From contig JBNAWB010000065.1 of assembly GCA_049699975.1 (NCBI GenBank), positions 1-17,081 on the forward strand: 17,081 bases of DNA, in the 5' to 3' direction. Positions within the stretch are counted from its first letter, which is position 1. Each line of letters begins with the position of its first letter. The DNA is from CAZAGD01 sp049699975. Lineage in GTDB: Bacteria > Desulfobacterota > SM23-61. Both the position numbers and the translations under genes were made by a program. Below, in pieces: positions 15,283 to 17,081 of the stretch. Under the pieces are notes generated by a model. The model worked only from the letters and a program-made list of their open reading frames with translations, did no database searches and was not told where the DNA came from.

Positions 15283-15762
15283 ATGGGCGAGATCGTGCAT
15301 ACATCTCGGATCAGAATCGTGCGGGAAAAAGGTCCAACCCGCAGGGCTGTAATTGAAGGATTTGCTGAACCCATCTATTATGGTGTCCACGGAGGGATTA
15401 AGAAATTCTATAAAATTGAACCAGATAAAGAACACGCCGCCACCCTCGACCACATTGTGGCTGCGACTGCCTCCTGAATGATGGGGACACTGGCCACGGC
15501 GCTGGCTGGAAAGAAGATTCCCACTCCCGAAGACCGTTATTGGGCCGAGGTGGAAGGAGATATCGAGAATGTTAACGGCATCCTAAAAATTACGAACATT
15601 CGTGTAAAGTATCACCTGAAGGTCCCCGTTGGTAAATCGGCAGAGGCGAGAGAGGCTTTTTCCTCTTACCTAACTCGCTGCCCAGCAGCTCAGTCCGTGA
15701 TTGGTTGCATCAATATTAAAGATGATTTGGTGCTCGAAGAGATAAAAGAGATAAATAAATAA
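15283..15762 (+). CDS. OsmC-family protein with in-frame TGA at the peroxidatic cysteine, probable selenoprotein
   Basis: The frame runs from ATG 15283 (AAGGAG six bases upstream) through TGA 15475-15477 to TAA 15762, giving 159 residues. The TGA is residue 65 in LDHIVAATAS-U-MMGTLATAL, the exact place of the first OsmC/Ohr cysteine (AxxxCxxxTL pattern). The resolving cysteine is C133 in TRCPAAQSV, like the family's CP motif. OsmC proteins reduce organic hydroperoxides. Sec at the peroxidatic site would raise reactivity, and Sec-containing OsmC-like proteins have been reported in selenoproteome surveys. As two genes, the second half would start at ATG 15478 with no proper ribosome site and lack the core of the fold. 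A SECIS-like hairpin follows the TGA. The RAYT element begins 13 bases after the stop. Confidence 0.88.
15475..15477 (+). other. in-frame TGA, proposed selenocysteine codon 65 of the OsmC-family protein
   Basis: The codon replaces the conserved peroxidatic cysteine between AATAS and MMGTLATAL. Codon phase and family similarity continue on both sides without a shift. Confidence 0.85.
15490..15509 (+). promoter_or_regulatory. SECIS-like hairpin downstream of the OsmC TGA
   Basis: Bases 15490-15496 (CTGGCCA) pair with 15503-15509 (TGGCTGG): seven pairs, two of them G-T wobbles, around a CGGCGC loop that starts 19 bases after the TGA and has G in second place. A lower stem GGGA (15484-15487) with TCCC (15519-15522) is possible across an internal loop. 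Spacing and loop agree with the bacterial SECIS rule. Confidence 0.65.
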
Positions 15763-15775
15763 TTAATATAACCAA

Positions 15776-15791
15776 GGGGTCAGGCTTGTTT
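15776..15791 (+). repeat. left terminal inverted repeat of the RAYT element
   Basis: GGGGTCAGGCTTGTTT, 15/16 identical to the inverted copy at 16770-16785. It includes the transposase TGA stop (complement of 15780-15782). Confidence 0.75.
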
Positions 15792-16733
15792 CTTGCTTTT
15801 ATTCTGGATCTCCGCTAATTTTGTATGAATATTTTCAACTCCTATTCCCAGTCTGTCTCCTACTTCCAAATACCGGGTGATCACCGATGGGTCTCTCCAA
15901 AGATATTCTGCCACCTCCCGCCCTTTATACCCATACTGTTTTGCCACCAGACTCATCAGCACCCTCGCCTGGCCTAATTTCTCTCCTCTGCCTTTGCCTC
16001 TTAATTCCTCTAAACTGACTCCGGATATTGCTTCAACAGCCTTTCCAATCTCAGGCAATGAATACAGATACTTTCTCCGTCCATGAAAATCCAATCTGCC
16101 TGTCCTCGATTTGACCTCCTCCACAAATTTCTCATTACCAACAATCCTCTGGTCTACGGTTGCGTAGACATCTTCTCGGCGGAGCATCTCCTTCCCTTCC
16201 ATATATTCCCGGTACGCTCTCGTCGCTTCCCTTCTATCATCTCCAAACATCTTTAATACGAGTTCGCTGTCCACGACCCCTCCACTCCTTACTTTCCCGA
16301 TGTAAGATAGATGGCTACTCCAACGATACTCTCCTGGATTTTTGGCTATCCCAACCCTGACCGGATTCATATGAATGTATTTCACAAGCGAAAGCAAGTA
16401 GGTTTCCTTTTCGCAGAGAATTGCTTTGTATCGGCCCTGAAAGAGATGCCCAAGCGTCGTATATTTACGGTTAAAATACATCGTGTAGCGCTGGTTAATC
16501 CCTTGAAGTATCTTTGAGAGAGGGACCTCCTTCGTTTCCATTAAAAGGTGGACATGATTTTCCATCAAGACATACGCAAAGATTAGAAAGTCATATCGAA
16601 ATTTGTAATCTTCAAGGATTTTCAGATATTGCTCGTTGTCTGCTGTTGCCCTGAAGATTTGTTGCCTCTGGTTACCGCGAGTGATCACATGGTAAAGGGC
16701 CCCCTCAAATTCGATCCTCGGTTTCCGTACCAT
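15780..16733 (-). CDS. RAYT transposase (Y1_Tnp, REP-associated) with DnaA-like C-terminal HTH
   Basis: The 317-residue protein starts MVRKPRIEFEGALYHVITRG, the standard RAYT opening. The HUH motif is H60-V-H62 in MENHVHLLM, and Y119 in VKYIHMNPVRVG is the likely nucleophile. Residues about 220-310 (ISGVSLEELRGKGRGEKLGQ, then YGYKGREVAEYL and DPSVITRYL) resemble the DnaA domain IV/HTH found at the end of many such proteins. These enzymes cut and join single-stranded DNA at REP-type palindromes. The gene appears intact. No Shine-Dalgarno sequence is evident, as is common for transposases. Confidence 0.9.
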   Translation of the reverse strand: MVRKPRIEFEGALYHVITRGNQRQQIFRATADNEQYLKILEDYKFRYDFLIFAYVLMENHVHLLMETKEVPLSKILQGINQRYTMYFNRKYTTLGHLFQGRYKAILCEKETYLLSLVKYIHMNPVRVGIAKNPGEYRWSSHLSYIGKVRSGGVVDSELVLKMFGDDRREATRAYREYMEGKEMLRREDVYATVDQRIVGNEKFVEEVKSRTGRLDFHGRRKYLYSLPEIGKAVEAISGVSLEELRGKGRGEKLGQARVLMSLVAKQYGYKGREVAEYLWRDPSVITRYLEVGDRLGIGVENIHTKLAEIQNKSKKQA

Positions 16734-16769
16734 GTTCAGACGATATCAAATTGGTTTTCTAAAGTTAAT

Positions 16770-16785
16770 AAACAAGTCTGACCCC
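16770..16785 (-). repeat. right terminal inverted repeat of the RAYT element
   Basis: AAACAAGTCTGACCCC, the inverted partner of 15776-15791 with one mismatch. Confidence 0.75.
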
Positions 16786-17081
16786 GATTACACAATTTAG
16801 GTAGAAGTAATATGGAATACAGAAATTTTTAAAAAGGAATACTGTCTTTCACCCATTTACAACAAAATTCCTCCTCTTAAAATTGTAGTAATAAGAGGAA
16901 AATATATTTATTGATATAAAGAAGAGATGAAAGGGGAGGATCCCGAAAAACGCTAATTGAAAATATAAAAAGCAGGTGGCGAATTTGTTACAATTGATTG
17001 TTCGCCTGAGTAGCGAATTTTCAGATATTATTAATGAGAGCATTAAATAAATGACATCTGCTGTTCTTAACCCCTCACCCT
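16786..17081. other. right-end intergenic DNA, no clear gene
   Basis: This stretch is AT-rich and has no supported gene. TCCTCTTA and TAAGAGGA form an 8-bp inverted repeat around 12 bases (about 16872-16899). A short frame ends LLQLIVRLSSEFSDIINESIK just before the TAA near 17050. It looks protein-like but has no convincing start and is only about 25 codons. Confidence 0.3.

Larger units (their letters stand above)
15776..16785. mobile_element. RAYT / IS200-like element with terminal inverted repeats
   Basis: GGGGTCAGGCTTGTTT (15776-15791) and its inverted partner AAACAAGTCTGACCCC (16770-16785) match in 15 of 16 positions and enclose a single Y1 transposase gene. The left repeat overlaps the transposase stop codon. 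The unit is about 1.0 kb. Similar GGGGTCAG-type ends accompany RAYT genes in many bacteria. Whether it is mobile or domesticated cannot be told. Confidence 0.7.

Noticed and set aside
15478..15762. Separate gene starting at ATG 15478 directly after TGA
   Set aside because: It would encode only the second half of an OsmC fold. The two ATGs align with residues after the peroxidatic site in the family, and there is no Shine-Dalgarno sequence.
10310..15762. Global reassignment of TGA to Trp or Gly
   Set aside because: TGA ends several intact genes at the expected family length, and both internal TGAs align with cysteine positions rather than Trp or Gly.
16849..17043. 64-residue leftward hydrophobic frame at the right end
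   Set aside because: AT-rich chance frame without a ribosome site or recognisable family.
1..17081. CRISPR array, tRNA, rRNA or tRNA-Sec gene
   Set aside because: No regularly spaced repeats and no cloverleaf or rRNA-like sequence was recognised on either strand.

Overview
The window comes from a bacterium of moderate GC content, probably an uncultured anaerobe. It holds fatty-acyl activation and acyl-CoA dehydrogenase genes next to a cupin-type regulator, a RAYT transposase, and two reading frames interrupted in frame by a single TGA. In both, the TGA sits exactly where the protein family has its functional cysteine, and hairpins follow it. The host therefore most likely inserts selenocysteine (Sec). 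No sel genes, tRNA or rRNA are in the window, and I cannot place the phylum from sequence alone.

Left part (1-2738, minus strand): a PAP2 phosphatase and an acetolactate-synthase-like ThDP enzyme form an operon behind a good promoter. A C-terminal remnant of a beta-hydroxyacid dehydrogenase lies just downstream. Next (2827-5981, plus strand): a compact operon of a metal ABC transporter ATPase and permease, serine O-acetyltransferase and a small secreted protein of unknown function. It is followed by a GC-rich hairpin repeat that also occurs at 42-72.

Middle (6071-9902): a long-chain acyl-CoA synthetase runs rightward into a leftward acyl-CoA dehydrogenase / XRE-cupin regulator operon, with only 5 bases between the convergent genes. 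This looks like a fatty-acid utilisation module with its own regulator.

Right part: 10310-11947 is a Tat-exported PhoD-like metallophosphatase whose metal-ligand cysteine position is TGA (residue 145), followed by two near-perfect hairpins. After a hairpin terminator and a gene-poor, possibly decayed stretch comes an AT-rich secreted FN3-GH53 glycosidase gene, probably acquired. Then come a DUF169 protein, a 4-oxalocrotonate-tautomerase-like protein and an OsmC-family protein whose peroxidatic cysteine is TGA (residue 65), with a SECIS-like hairpin. A RAYT (IS200-like) element bounded by 16-bp imperfect inverted repeats sits 13 bases after the OsmC gene.

The main discovery candidate is the Sec-containing PhoD-like phosphatase. 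The OsmC-type selenoprotein in the same window supports true Sec decoding rather than a pseudogene or sequencing error. TGA also ends at least four ordinary genes here, so a global code change does not explain the two frames.
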